A DNA stretch of 64,000 bases from Ensifer adhaerens (GTDB lineage Bacteria > Pseudomonadota > Alphaproteobacteria > Rhizobiales > Rhizobiaceae), in assembly GCF_002007205.1 (NCBI RefSeq), contig NZ_LAZS01000008.1, forward strand, positions 310,001 to 374,000. Reading direction: 5' to 3'. The notes beneath the pieces are model-generated. The model did no database searches. It worked only from the letters and a program-made list of their open reading frames with translations, and was not told the DNA's origin. A program made the translations under genes and the position numbers. Below are positions 45,400 to 54,291 of the stretch, piece by piece; positions within the stretch are counted from its first letter, which is position 1; every line of letters starts with the position of its first letter.

Positions 45400-45499
45400 T
45401 TGACACAATTCCTCGGTGAAACCGCAGAAGATAGGTGAAGTTTCCGACCCTGGACGGGATTACAATTGCTGTCAATGTCCGCTCCGAGGAGTAAGCGCG

Positions 45500-46996
45500 A
45501 TGATCGTGCCCGCCGTCCACCAGCCCTGCGAGGCGCTCTCGCCGCTCGCCCGGTTTCGCCAGTCCCTGAACCGCCCGGGTCTCGTCGCCGACCTTCGCGA
45601 CGATCTGGTCGGAGCGAAAGCGCGGATCGCCGGACCCTACGGCATGAAGGCGCTGGTCTATGCCGACTATGTCGCCTCCGGCCGCGCATTGCGGGTGGTC
45701 GAAGATTTCGTGCTCGAAGAGGTCCTGCCCTATTACGCCAACAGCCATACGGAAGCCTCCTATTGCGGAGGCTTCATGACCCGGATGCGGCGGGAAGCGC
45801 GGGCCATGATCGGCGAATTCTGCGGCGCCACCAGCGACCACGCGGTGATCTTCACCGGCTCCGGCGCGACCTCCGGCATCAACCGCCTGGTCAAGCTGCT
45901 CGGCGTTACCGACGCGGTTGCTGCCGGCCAAACCGTCCGCGTCATCATCGGCCCCTACGAGCACCATTCCAACATCCTGCCCTGGCGCGAGAGCGGCGCG
46001 GAGATCGTCGAGATCGCCGAATGCCCGGCGGGCGGCCCGGATCTGGCCCTGCTGAAGGAAGCACTCGGCGGCGGTTTGCGAGACCTGACGGTCTGCGCGC
46101 TCTCTGCCGGCTCGAACATCACCGGGATCACCAGCGACGTGGCCGAGATCACCCGGATGGTCAAGGCAGCCGGCGCGAAGATGATCTGGGACTATGCCGG
46201 CGCCGGCCCTTATGTGGCGATTGCGATGACGCCGACAACGGGCGCGGAAATCGACGCCATCGTCGTCTCGCCGCACAAGTTCATCGGTGGCCCGGGTGCT
46301 TCCGGCATCCTGATCGTTCGCCGCGACAGTGTCACGACCGACAAGCCGACCTGGCCGGGCGGCGGCACGGTGAAGTTCGTCTCGCCGGATGCCCACGACT
46401 ACAGCGGCAACCTCGAGGCCCGGGAAGAAGCGGGAACGCCGAATGTCGTCGGCGACATCCGCGCTGCACTGGCCTTCATCGTCAAGCACGCGATCGGGCT
46501 TGGGGAGATGGAACGGCGCAACCGCGCCATGGCCCGGCAGGCGTTTGACGCTTGGAAAGCCGTGCCGCAACTGGAACTGCTCGGCCTTCAGGAACCGGAT
46601 CGGTTGCCGATCTTCTCGTTCCGCATCAGGAACGGCAAGGGCGGCTATGTCCACCAGCAGCTCGTCACCCGCATGCTGAGCGACCGCTTCGGCATCCAGG
46701 CGCGCGGCGGCTGCGCCTGCGCCGGACCCTACGTTCACCGGTTGCTGTCGATCGACGCGGCCCACTCGGAAGAGATCCGCCAGGCCATCCTTGCCGGCGA
46801 AGAAATCGAGAAGCCGGGCTTCACGCGGCTGAACTTCAGCGTCCTGCTCTCGGACGAGAAAGTGAAGTTCATCCTCGACTGCGTCGCCCAACTGGCGGCG
46901 GACGCGCCGGATTACGAAGCCGACTACGATTTCGATCCGACCCGCGCCATCTTCTTCCCGCGGGCGACGGCCGAAGAGGCGCGCGCCTATGCATAA
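45500..46996 (+). CDS. Cysteine desulfurase/selenocysteine lyase-like PLP enzyme (class V)
   Basis: The 498-residue class V aminotransferase-fold protein has the PLP lysine in VVSPHKFIGGPGASG, the aspartate in WDYAGAGPY and a cysteine-rich segment GGCACAGPY that could carry the persulfide. It is longer than IscS/SufS by about 90 residues. It would release sulfur from cysteine or a related compound. GAGGAG lies eight bases before the ATG. It overlaps the persulfide dioxygenase-like gene by 8 bases, which suggests sulfur is passed on for oxidation rather than used for Fe-S assembly. Confidence 0.85.
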   Translation: MIVPAVHQPCEALSPLARFRQSLNRPGLVADLRDDLVGAKARIAGPYGMKALVYADYVASGRALRVVEDFVLEEVLPYYANSHTEASYCGGFMTRMRREARAMIGEFCGATSDHAVIFTGSGATSGINRLVKLLGVTDAVAAGQTVRVIIGPYEHHSNILPWRESGAEIVEIAECPAGGPDLALLKEALGGGLRDLTVCALSAGSNITGITSDVAEITRMVKAAGAKMIWDYAGAGPYVAIAMTPTTGAEIDAIVVSPHKFIGGPGASGILIVRRDSVTTDKPTWPGGGTVKFVSPDAHDYSGNLEAREEAGTPNVVGDIRAALAFIVKHAIGLGEMERRNRAMARQAFDAWKAVPQLELLGLQEPDRLPIFSFRIRNGKGGYVHQQLVTRMLSDRFGIQARGGCACAGPYVHRLLSIDAAHSEEIRQAILAGEEIEKPGFTRLNFSVLLSDEKVKFILDCVAQLAADAPDYEADYDFDPTRAIFFPRATAEEARAYA

Positions 46997-47864
46997 GCCC
47001 GATGTGACCGGCTTTTACGACGCCCGCACCGGCAGCATCCAATATGTCGTCGCGGACCCGGCGACGGGCAAGTGCGCCATTATCGACCCGGTGCTCGATT
47101 TCGACGAGAAATCGGGCTCGACCGCCACCCGCAATGCCGATGCGATCCTCGATCATATCGCGGCCAAGGGTCTGACCGTCGAGTGGATCCTCGACACCCA
47201 CCCCCACGCCGACCACTTCTCGGCGGCGCGATACCTGAAGGCGAAAACCGGCGCGCCGACCGCGATCGGCGAGCATGTGAAGGGCGTTCAGCGGATCTGG
47301 AAGGCAATCTACAACTGGCCGGATTTTGCCTGCGACGGCTCGCAATGGGACCGGCTTTTTGCTGACGGTGAGACGTTCCGGATCGGCGAACTCAAGGCCC
47401 GCGTGATCCATTCGCCCGGACATACGCTCGCCTCGATCTCCTACGTGATCGGCGACGCCGCCTTCATCCACGACACGATGTTCATGCCCGACAGCGGCTC
47501 GGCCCGCGCCGATTTTCCGGGCGGCAGTGCCGTCGACCTCTGGCGTTCTATCCAGGCAATCCTGGCGCTGCCGGACGAGACGCGCCTCTTCACCGGCCAC
47601 GACTATTGCCAGGGCGGCCGCGAGGCGCGCTGGGAAAGCACCGTCGCCGAACAGAAAGCCACGAACCCGCACGTCGCCGGGAAAACCGAGACGGACTATG
47701 TCAATCTGCGCGAGGCGCGCGACCGCACCCTGCCAATGCCGAAGCTCATCCTGCATGCGCTGCAGGTGAATGTGCGCGGCGGCGAACTTCCGCCCGTCGA
47801 AGACAACGGCAAACGCTATCTGAAGATCCCGCTCGACGCTCTTCCCGGCTCGGTCTGGGGGTAA
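46989..47864 (+). CDS. Persulfide dioxygenase-like metallo-beta-lactamase protein (Blh/ETHE1 type)
   Basis: The 291-residue protein has DTHPHADHFSAARYLK, HSPGHTLAS, HDTMFMPDSGSARADFPGG and FTGHDYCQ, which are the ETHE1/Blh mononuclear iron-type motifs. Such enzymes oxidise glutathione persulfide to sulfite. It overlaps the desulfurase-like gene by 8 bases and is followed 7 bases later by a TauE/SafE exporter. In rhizobial and Xylella bigR operons, blh also pairs with a TauE-like gene. Confidence 0.88.
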   Translation: MHKPDVTGFYDARTGSIQYVVADPATGKCAIIDPVLDFDEKSGSTATRNADAILDHIAAKGLTVEWILDTHPHADHFSAARYLKAKTGAPTAIGEHVKGVQRIWKAIYNWPDFACDGSQWDRLFADGETFRIGELKARVIHSPGHTLASISYVIGDAAFIHDTMFMPDSGSARADFPGGSAVDLWRSIQAILALPDETRLFTGHDYCQGGREARWESTVAEQKATNPHVAGKTETDYVNLREARDRTLPMPKLILHALQVNVRGGELPPVEDNGKRYLKIPLDALPGSVWG

Positions 47865-47871
47865 CGGCATC

Positions 47872-48654
47872 GTGGCGGACCCATTCCAGCAGATGTTGCT
47901 CGCGATCGGCTCCGGTTCGCTCACCGGCTTCACGCTCGGGCTGATCGGCGGGGGCGGTTCGATCCTGGCGACGCCGCTTCTGATCTATGTGGTCGGCATT
48001 CGCGACGTGCACACGGCGCTCGGAACCGGCGCGCTCGCGGTGTCGGCCAACGCCTATCTCAACCTGATCAGCCATGCGCTTCGCGGTCATCTCTGGTGGC
48101 GCTGCGCCCTGATCTTCACGGTCGCCGGTTCGCTCGGGGCCTTTTTCGGCTCCAGTCTCGGCAAGCTGGTCGACGGCCAACGCCTGCTGTTCCTGTTCGG
48201 CCTCGTGATGATGTTCGTCAGCTTCGCCATGAAAAAGGTGAAGTGCGACACGGCGGCGACGCCGCAGTCGCTTTCGATCGGAACGCACGGCAAGACCGGA
48301 CTGACAGCGCTTGTGACCGGTACCTGTTCCGGTTTCTTCGGCATCGGCGGCGGCTTCCTCATCGTTCCCGGCCTGCTGCTTGCAACCGGCATGCCTCTGA
48401 TCAACGCGGTCGGCACATCCCTTCTCGCCGTCGGCACCTTCGGCCTGACGACGGCGATCAATTACGCAGCCTCGGGGCTGGTGGACTGGCGCATCGCCGG
48501 TTACTTCATCGCCGGCGGCATTGCAGGCGGCATCGTCGGCACCATGGTTTCCACCCGGCTTTCCAGTCATCGCGATGCGTTGACGCAGATTTTCCGCGCC
48601 ATCATCTTTTCCGTGAGCCTCTATGTTCTCTGGCGCAGCTACATAGCGCCATAG
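47872..48654 (+). CDS. TauE/SafE-family sulfite/anion exporter
   Basis: The 260-residue membrane protein has 7-8 predicted segments and the duplicated TauE motif: GLIGGGGSILATPLLIYV in the first half and FFGIGGGFLIVPGLLL in the second. It probably exports sulfite made by the preceding dioxygenase. It starts at a GTG 7 bases after the previous stop. It is the last gene of the sulfur operon. Confidence 0.9.
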   Translation: MADPFQQMLLAIGSGSLTGFTLGLIGGGGSILATPLLIYVVGIRDVHTALGTGALAVSANAYLNLISHALRGHLWWRCALIFTVAGSLGAFFGSSLGKLVDGQRLLFLFGLVMMFVSFAMKKVKCDTAATPQSLSIGTHGKTGLTALVTGTCSGFFGIGGGFLIVPGLLLATGMPLINAVGTSLLAVGTFGLTTAINYAASGLVDWRIAGYFIAGGIAGGIVGTMVSTRLSSHRDALTQIFRAIIFSVSLYVLWRSYIAP

Positions 48655-48681
48655 CGGCCGGATCCGCATGGCGATCGCGCC

Positions 48682-48705
48682 CCTTGGCCCCGAGGATGGC
48701 CAAGG
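48682..48705 (+). terminator. Hairpin downstream of tauE-like gene
   Basis: CCTTGGCC (48682-48689) pairs with GGCCAAGG (48698-48705) as an 8-bp stem with an 8-base loop, 28 bases after the exporter stop. No U-tract follows. It may end the sulfur operon. Confidence 0.4.
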
Positions 48706-48840
48706 AACGCGAAGGATCCGTGAGCCGGCGTTCGGAATGGGCTACCGAGCGCATCCAGGTCCTCTGGCCGAGTACGTGCGATGGCTGTCCGATATCGTAC
48801 TATCGACACCATTTAAGACGAAGGGTGTTGCGTGTTTTAA

Positions 48841-48866
48841 TCCTGTCACTACTTTTTCGGACAGGA
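48841..48866 (+). promoter_or_regulatory. Shine-Dalgarno-sequestering hairpin before the SLAC1 gene
   Basis: TCCTGTC (48841-48847) is the exact reverse complement of GACAGGA (48860-48866), and this second arm holds most of the only ribosome binding site (ACAGGAG) for the ATG at 48875. The 12-base loop contains CTTTTT. Folding would hide the site, so translation could depend on an RNA-binding factor, temperature or a small RNA. Confidence 0.45.
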
Positions 48867-48874
48867 GCAAGCCG

Positions 48875-49858
48875 ATGACCGTTCAAACCATCGACATTTC
48901 GAACTGCACCCCTTCTGCCACGCGTTCGATCTCGCAGCTTCCCATCAACCTGTTTGGCTCGGTAATGGGCATCACCGGCCTGAGCCTGGCATGGCGTGAA
49001 GCGGCCAAGGCGATTGGCATGCCGGCAATCCCCGGCGAGTACATTGGCTTTCTCGCCAGCTTGATCTTTGTCAGCCTCGCCCTCGGCTACGCCATCAAGT
49101 GGCACCGCCATCCGACCTCGGTCGCCGCGGAATTTGCCCATCCCGTTCAAAGCAACTTTTTTGCGACCGTCGCTATCGGACTGCTGTTGCAGTCGGCCTT
49201 TCTGGGCCGCTATAGCGCGCTCCTGTCGCAAACCGTCTGGATCGCCGCGTCGGCGCTGACGTTTGCGCTCGCCTACGTCGTTGCCAGGGGTTTTCTCGGC
49301 CGGCAGCAGTCACGCGAAACCACCCTGCCGCCGCTTCTCATTCCGGGTGTTGCGACCCTGGATATCGCAGTCACCGGCCACGCCTGGGCGCATGAGGTCA
49401 ACATGTTCGCCTTCTCGGTCGGCAGCGTCATCGCCGCGGTTTTCGTCGCGCTCATCTTCTCGCGGCTGCGGCATGAGGACCCGCTCCCGCCGCTGGCTCG
49501 GCCGTCACTGATGGTTCTGGTCGCGCCCTTCGCCGTTGGCTTCCTCGCCTATACCAATGTTACGGGCTCAGTCGATCTCTTCGCCACGGTACTGTTCTAC
49601 TTCGCGCTGTTTCTGATGCTGGTCCTCTCGCCGATGGTATTCCGCTCGCATATTCCCTTCAGTATCGCCTGGTGGGCCATAAGCTTCCCGCTTGCCGCCC
49701 TGTCGATCGCCTTCTTCCGGTATGCCGCGTTCATCGACAGCGCTATCTTCACGGGGCTGGCCGGTCTGTTCTTCCTGTTGCTCACCGGAGCCATCGCGGT
49801 CGTCTTCTATCGCACCGTCAGCATCGTTGTGACCGGCAGGTTATTCGAGGTACGCTAA
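48875..49858 (+). CDS. SLAC1/TehA-family anion channel
   Basis: The 327-residue protein has about ten membrane segments and the SLAC1/TehA pattern (LPINLFGSVMGITGLSLAWR, FAHPVQSNFFATVAIGLLLQ, IPFSIAWWAISFPLAALSIA). Members carry tellurite, sulfite or other anions. The preceding TauE-like gene makes sulfite a reasonable guess. The ATG at 48875 is chosen for its AGGAG site. It is coupled to the GlxA-type regulator by TAATG. Confidence 0.88.
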   Translation: MTVQTIDISNCTPSATRSISQLPINLFGSVMGITGLSLAWREAAKAIGMPAIPGEYIGFLASLIFVSLALGYAIKWHRHPTSVAAEFAHPVQSNFFATVAIGLLLQSAFLGRYSALLSQTVWIAASALTFALAYVVARGFLGRQQSRETTLPPLLIPGVATLDIAVTGHAWAHEVNMFAFSVGSVIAAVFVALIFSRLRHEDPLPPLARPSLMVLVAPFAVGFLAYTNVTGSVDLFATVLFYFALFLMLVLSPMVFRSHIPFSIAWWAISFPLAALSIAFFRYAAFIDSAIFTGLAGLFFLLLTGAIAVVFYRTVSIVVTGRLFEVR

Positions 49859-50817
49859 TGGCCGTTCATAAGGTTGCGATCGTTGCGATGCAGGGGGTGC
49901 AGCTTCTCGACGTCGTCGGCCCTTCCGACGTGTTCGCCGAGGCCAATCGACAAAGTGGCACCGACTATTACGCGGTCGAGGTCATCAGCACGTCCGGTAC
50001 CCCTGTGCGGGGGTCCTCCGGCCTCGCCCTCGTTCCGGACCGCTCGATCGAGCAGGGGATCTCCGATGTGAATACCCTGCTCGTTGCCGGCGATCCACTC
50101 ATCCAGGAACGGCCGCTTTCGACCGCGCTCCTTGAATGGGTCACGGAAGTTTCGGCCCGCGCCGGCCGCTTCGGATCGGTCTGTTCCGGCGCCTTCGTCC
50201 TCGGCGAAGCTGGCTTGCTGAACGGCAAACGCGCGACGACGCATTGGTCGCAAGCGGCGGAATTCGCCAAGCGCTTCCCCGACGTGAAGCTTGAGCCCAA
50301 CCGCATTTTCACCAAGGACGGCAATGTCTGGACCTCGGCCGGGGTCACGGCTGGCATCGACCTCGCCCTTGCCATCGTCGAGAAGGATCTTGGCCTCGAT
50401 ATCGCCCTCAAGGTCGCGCGCGAGCTGGTCGTCTTCCTTAAGCGACCCGGTGGCCAGACCCAGTTCAGCACTCTGCTTGCCGGGCAGCTTGCGCAGAAGA
50501 CGCCGATCCGTGCCGTCCAGGATTTCATCGCCGACAACCTCGCCGCCGACCTCAGCGTCGCGGCGATGGCCAGGCGCATTGGCATGAGCGAGCGGAATTT
50601 CTCGAGACAGTTCAAGCAGGATGTCGGCATGACGCCGGCCGGTTATGTGGAGAGCATGCGCCTCGAAGCCGGACGCAGGCTCGCCGAAGACACCAGCATC
50701 CCGCTCAAAAAGATTGCCACCGATATCGGCTTCCATGACGATATCGCCTTCCGTCGTTCCTTCGTTCGTCGATTCGGCACGTCGCCGGCGGCCTATCGAA
50801 AGAGCTTCGGCTCCTAA
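49858..50817 (+). CDS. GlxA-type AraC regulator with DJ-1/PfpI domain
   Basis: The 319-residue protein joins a DJ-1/PfpI-like amidotransferase fold (about 5-170, with GSVCSGAFVLGEAGLLNG) to an AraC HTH (about 220-319, LSVAAMARRIGMSERNFSRQF). GlxA-type proteins regulate nitrogenous or anion-related catabolic genes. It is translationally coupled to the SLAC1 gene and 45 bases upstream of the amidohydrolase gene, so it may control either. Confidence 0.9.
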   Translation: MAVHKVAIVAMQGVQLLDVVGPSDVFAEANRQSGTDYYAVEVISTSGTPVRGSSGLALVPDRSIEQGISDVNTLLVAGDPLIQERPLSTALLEWVTEVSARAGRFGSVCSGAFVLGEAGLLNGKRATTHWSQAAEFAKRFPDVKLEPNRIFTKDGNVWTSAGVTAGIDLALAIVEKDLGLDIALKVARELVVFLKRPGGQTQFSTLLAGQLAQKTPIRAVQDFIADNLAADLSVAAMARRIGMSERNFSRQFKQDVGMTPAGYVESMRLEAGRRLAEDTSIPLKKIATDIGFHDDIAFRRSFVRRFGTSPAAYRKSFGS

Positions 50818-50862
50818 GCCTCGCTCAAGGCCGCGCCGCTACCGCCACCGGAGAAAACCAGC

Positions 50863-52161
50863 ATGTTCGACCTGATCATCCGCAACGCCAATCTTCCTGA
50901 CGGACGGCATGGCGTCGATGTTGGCGTCAGGAGCGGAAGGATTGCCGCGATCGAGCCGGCGATCGCTGCGGCAGGCGGCGAGGAAATCGACGCCACCGGG
51001 CGGTTGCTCAGCCCGCCCTTCTGCGACCCACATTTCCACATGGACGCGACGCTGTCGCTCGGACTTCCACGGATGAACGTCTCCGGCACGCTGCTCGAGG
51101 GTATTGCGCTCTGGGGCGAGTTGCGCCCGTCCCTGACCAGGGAAGCGCTGGTCGAGCGGGCGCTGCGGTACTGCGACCTCGCCGTCAGCCAGGGGCTGCT
51201 TGCCATCCGCAGCCACGTGGACACATCCGACCCGCGGCTCGTTACCGCCGAGGCGCTTCTGGAGGTCAAGGAGAAGGTCGCGCCCTATATCGACCTGCAA
51301 CTCGTCGCCTTCCCGCAGGACGGCTATTTTCGCGCGGCCGACGGCGTGGCGTCACTGAACCGCGCTCTCGACATGGGCGTCGATATCGTCGGCGGCATCC
51401 CGCATTTCGAACGCACAATGGAAGACGGCACCCGCTCCGTCGAAGCACTCTGCCGCATCGCCGCCGAGCGTGGCCTGCCGGTCGACATGCATTGCGACGA
51501 GACCGACGATCCGCTGTCGCGCCACATCGAGACCTTGGCGGCTGAAACGGTTCGCTTCGGGCTTCAGGGGCGCGTTGCCGGATCGCACCTGACCTCGATG
51601 CACTCGATGGACAACTACTACGTCTCCAAGCTCATCCCGCTGATGGCGGAAGCCGAGATCAACGTCATTCCCAATCCGCTGATCAACATCATGCTGCAGG
51701 GGCGCCATGACACCTATCCGAAGCGGCGCGGTATGACGCGCGTCAGGGAGCTGATGGCGGCAGGCCTCAACGTCTCCTTCGGCCACGACTGCGTGATGGA
51801 TCCCTGGTACTCGATGGGATCGGGCGACATGCTTGAGGTCGCCCACATGGCCATCCATGTGACGCAGATGGGCGGCATCGAGGACAAGCGGAAGATCTTC
51901 GACGCGATCACCGTGAATTCGGCGAAAACCATGGGACTTGAAGGCTACGGGCTCGACATTGGCTGCAAGGCCGACCTCGTGTTGCTGCAGGCCTCCGATG
52001 TCAGCGAAGCCCTGCGGCTGAAACCGAACCGGTTGTTCGTCATCAAGGCCGGCAAGATCATCGCCAGGACAGCGCCACGCATCGGTGAGCTCTTCCTCGA
52101 CGGGCGGCCGGCCTCGATCGACATCGGGCTGGATTACGTCCCTCAGACGCCGGCGCCCTGA
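50863..52161 (+). CDS. Cytosine deaminase-like amidohydrolase (CodA family)
   Basis: The 432-residue protein aligns by motif with CodA. Metal/catalytic residues H57, H59, H210, E213, H242 and D309 fall exactly 4 residues before the E. coli numbers, and NPLINIMLQGRHDTYPKRRG is nearly CodA itself. However the E. coli specificity residue D314 is replaced by C310 (GHDCVMDPW). The substrate may therefore be another pyrimidine, creatinine-like or cyclic amidine compound. A GGAGA site precedes the ATG. It follows the GlxA-type regulator on the same strand. Confidence 0.85.
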   Translation: MFDLIIRNANLPDGRHGVDVGVRSGRIAAIEPAIAAAGGEEIDATGRLLSPPFCDPHFHMDATLSLGLPRMNVSGTLLEGIALWGELRPSLTREALVERALRYCDLAVSQGLLAIRSHVDTSDPRLVTAEALLEVKEKVAPYIDLQLVAFPQDGYFRAADGVASLNRALDMGVDIVGGIPHFERTMEDGTRSVEALCRIAAERGLPVDMHCDETDDPLSRHIETLAAETVRFGLQGRVAGSHLTSMHSMDNYYVSKLIPLMAEAEINVIPNPLINIMLQGRHDTYPKRRGMTRVRELMAAGLNVSFGHDCVMDPWYSMGSGDMLEVAHMAIHVTQMGGIEDKRKIFDAITVNSAKTMGLEGYGLDIGCKADLVLLQASDVSEALRLKPNRLFVIKAGKIIARTAPRIGELFLDGRPASIDIGLDYVPQTPAP

Positions 52162-52177
52162 GCGTCGGACTTCGATT

Positions 52178-53047
52178 TCAGTCCTCGAAGTCGCCGAAGA
52201 CGTTCTGTAGCCGAGTAAGTTGGGCGACGCGCTCGCCGACATCGTCGCCGAGGACAACGATGATGTTGCTGAGCAGCAGGTCCATGACCGCAACCGTCGT
52301 TGCCGCCCCATCCCAGAGCGGGCCGTGCGAACCGGGTACGACGAGGCAGATGTCGGAGACCTCCGGCGCCCAAGGGCAGAACTCGTCGGTGAAGAGAATG
52401 ACCTTGACGCCGGCCCGGCGCGCTTCTTCAGCCAAGGGCCGTGCCTTCGCGGCGAAGCGGCGCACGTCATGCAGGAACAGCACCCGCCCCTCGACGGAAC
52501 CGTCGAGCAGCTCTGCATAGGTCCCGTTGAGACCGTCGACGAACTGCACCCGCGGCCGGGTATAGGAAAGCTGGCTGGCGAAATATTGCGCGATGCCGCG
52601 AACGTTCTGGTAGGCGGCGACGTAGACTTCGCTGGCGGAGATCAGCGCGTCGATCGCCTGCTGCCATTCCGGCGCGGTCGTCAGCTCGTAGATCATGCCG
52701 AGATTGTCGACCTGCTGCTGGATCAGGCCGGCGAGCAGCTTGCCCTCGCGGTTATCCTCCCGCAGCCGGCCGACCGAGCCCTTGACCTGCCAGGCGGGAT
52801 TGTTGGAACCGTCGCGTCTCAGCGCGTGCTTCAGCTCGTCGAGACCGTCGAAACCCATGCGCCGGAGATAGCGCCCGACCGTCATCGGCGAGATTTCGAG
52901 ACGGGTCGCGATCGAGCGCGCCGTCTCGAATGGGATATCGGCGAGATTGCGCTCGATATAGTTGGCGATGAGCTTGTCCGATTTCGAGCGTCTGAGCTCG
53001 TCGCTGCGCAGCAGCTTCAGGATGCGCTGTGCCACGTCCCCTCCCAT
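52178..53047 (-). CDS. RpiR/MurR-family regulator with SIS domain
   Basis: The 289-residue protein has an RpiR HTH_6 domain (about 1-77, SIATRLEISPMTVGRYLRRM) and a SIS sugar-isomerase-like effector domain (about 115-260). It is the second gene of a minus-strand pair behind the polyamine-type binding protein and probably controls the divergent importer unit. The ATG at 53047 has no good ribosome binding site; a GTG 12 bases later follows GGGAGGGG with only two bases of spacing, so the start is uncertain. Confidence 0.88.
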   Translation of the reverse strand: MGGDVAQRILKLLRSDELRRSKSDKLIANYIERNLADIPFETARSIATRLEISPMTVGRYLRRMGFDGLDELKHALRRDGSNNPAWQVKGSVGRLREDNREGKLLAGLIQQQVDNLGMIYELTTAPEWQQAIDALISASEVYVAAYQNVRGIAQYFASQLSYTRPRVQFVDGLNGTYAELLDGSVEGRVLFLHDVRRFAAKARPLAEEARRAGVKVILFTDEFCPWAPEVSDICLVVPGSHGPLWDGAATTVAVMDLLLSNIIVVLGDDVGERVAQLTRLQNVFGDFED

Positions 53048-53056
53048 TGCATGATC

Positions 53057-53095
53057 GGAGCGGGAAAGCAGCAAGCCCCGCCGCCATCCCGCTCC
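53057..53095 (-). other. Intercistronic hairpin after the polyamine-type binding-protein gene
   Basis: GGAGCGGGA (53057-53065) and TCCCGCTCC (53087-53095) form a perfect 9-bp stem between the binding-protein stop (53110) and the RpiR start (53047). It could reduce read-through so the binding protein exceeds the regulator. Confidence 0.5.
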
Positions 53096-53109
53096 ATCGC
53101 ATCGCATGA

Positions 53110-54189
53110 TTATTGCGCCGTCTTCACCTTCGTCCAGACCCGGTCGAGCTGGCGCACGCCGGGGCCGAGATCTTCGAAGATCTGCAGCTTCTGCATGGTT
53201 TCCGGCGGCGGGTTGATTTCCTTGCTATTCTTGATCTGCTCGGGGGTCAATTGCCGCGCCGGCACGTTGGCCGTGCCGTTCGTCTGCTGCTCGATGTTGA
53301 GCGCCGCCACTTCGGGACGCGTATAGAACTGCAGGAACTTGATGGCGTTATCCTTGTTCGGCGCGGTCTTCAGCACGCAGATGTCCTCCTGGTACATCGT
53401 CGCGCCTTCCTCCGGGATGACGTAGCCGAGATCCTTGGGATTGGCGAAGACGTCGACCATCGAGCCGACGAAGAAATGGCCTGCCGCCACGTCGCCGGCG
53501 GCGACCATCGGGCGGGTGTCGTAGGTAAAGGCAGCAACGTCCGGCTTCATGGCGATGATCGTGTCGGCCGCCTGCTGCAATTCGGCCGGGTCGGTGGAAT
53601 TGACCTTGTGGCCGTTGAGGATCAGGCCGACCGAAAGCACCTCGCGCATGTCGTCGAGCAGGGTGAACTTCAGGCCTTTCGCCTTCACCGTCTCGATCAG
53701 ATCGCGCCAGCCGGTCACGTCCTTGCCGAGCAGTTTGCGGTTATAGAGGATGCCAACAGAGCCGAAGGCGTAGGGCAAGCAATACTCGCCCTTCGGGTCG
53801 CTCTTGGCGCGAAGGAAGGTCGGGTCGATGTTCTTGAAGCCCTCATAGGCGTTGATGTCGGTCTTTTCGAGCAGGTCTAGCTTGGACATGATGTCCTGCA
53901 TGTGCACCGACGGGAAGACGATGTCGTAGCCCGTGGCGCCGCCCTGGATCTTCGCCAGCATTTCCTCGTTCGACGAATAGGTGGAGAGGTTGACCTTGAT
54001 CTGGGTCTCCTCCTCGAACTTCTTCAGCACCGCCGGATTGATGTATTCGCCCCAGTTGTAGATGTTGAGTTCGGCCGCTCCGGCTGTCCCGAACAGGGTG
54101 AAAAGCGTTGTCAGCGAAAGTGCCACGGTGCGCGCACGGGTAGCGAAGCGCTTTCTGCCTCGTCGCGTGACCCCGTTGGTATTTGTCAT
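53110..54189 (-). CDS. Spermidine/putrescine-type periplasmic binding protein
   Basis: The 359-residue protein has a Tat/Sec-like N terminus with several arginines (VTRRGRKRFATRARTVALSL) and a cleavage region near GAA. The mature start ELNIYNWGEYINP is classic for PotD/PotF, as are YDIVFPSVHMQDIM and LPYAFGSVGILYN. It binds a polyamine-like or otherwise cationic ligand. It is divergent from the importer ATPase and permease genes it serves. AGAGGAGA precedes the ATG at 54189. Confidence 0.92.
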   Translation of the reverse strand: MTNTNGVTRRGRKRFATRARTVALSLTTLFTLFGTAGAAELNIYNWGEYINPAVLKKFEEETQIKVNLSTYSSNEEMLAKIQGGATGYDIVFPSVHMQDIMSKLDLLEKTDINAYEGFKNIDPTFLRAKSDPKGEYCLPYAFGSVGILYNRKLLGKDVTGWRDLIETVKAKGLKFTLLDDMREVLSVGLILNGHKVNSTDPAELQQAADTIIAMKPDVAAFTYDTRPMVAAGDVAAGHFFVGSMVDVFANPKDLGYVIPEEGATMYQEDICVLKTAPNKDNAIKFLQFYTRPEVAALNIEQQTNGTANVPARQLTPEQIKNSKEINPPPETMQKLQIFEDLGPGVRQLDRVWTKVKTAQ

Positions 54190-54291
54190 TGATGTTCTCC
54201 TCTGATGGCTTGTGGCCGGACGGCCCTCTGCGACCCTTGCCGGCCGCTTCCGGATCTCGGCTTCTTGGCGGCCGTTGACTCCGATGGGCAA

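Noticed and set aside
45400-45435. TTGACA-based promoter for the desulfurase operon
   Set aside because: TTGACA is present at 45400-45405 but no acceptable -10 box lies at 16-18 bases, and the hexamer touches the Lrp start codon.
44879-46891. 670-residue minus-strand ORF across the Lrp and desulfurase genes
   Set aside because: It runs antisense to the desulfurase and out of frame through Lrp; no family features.
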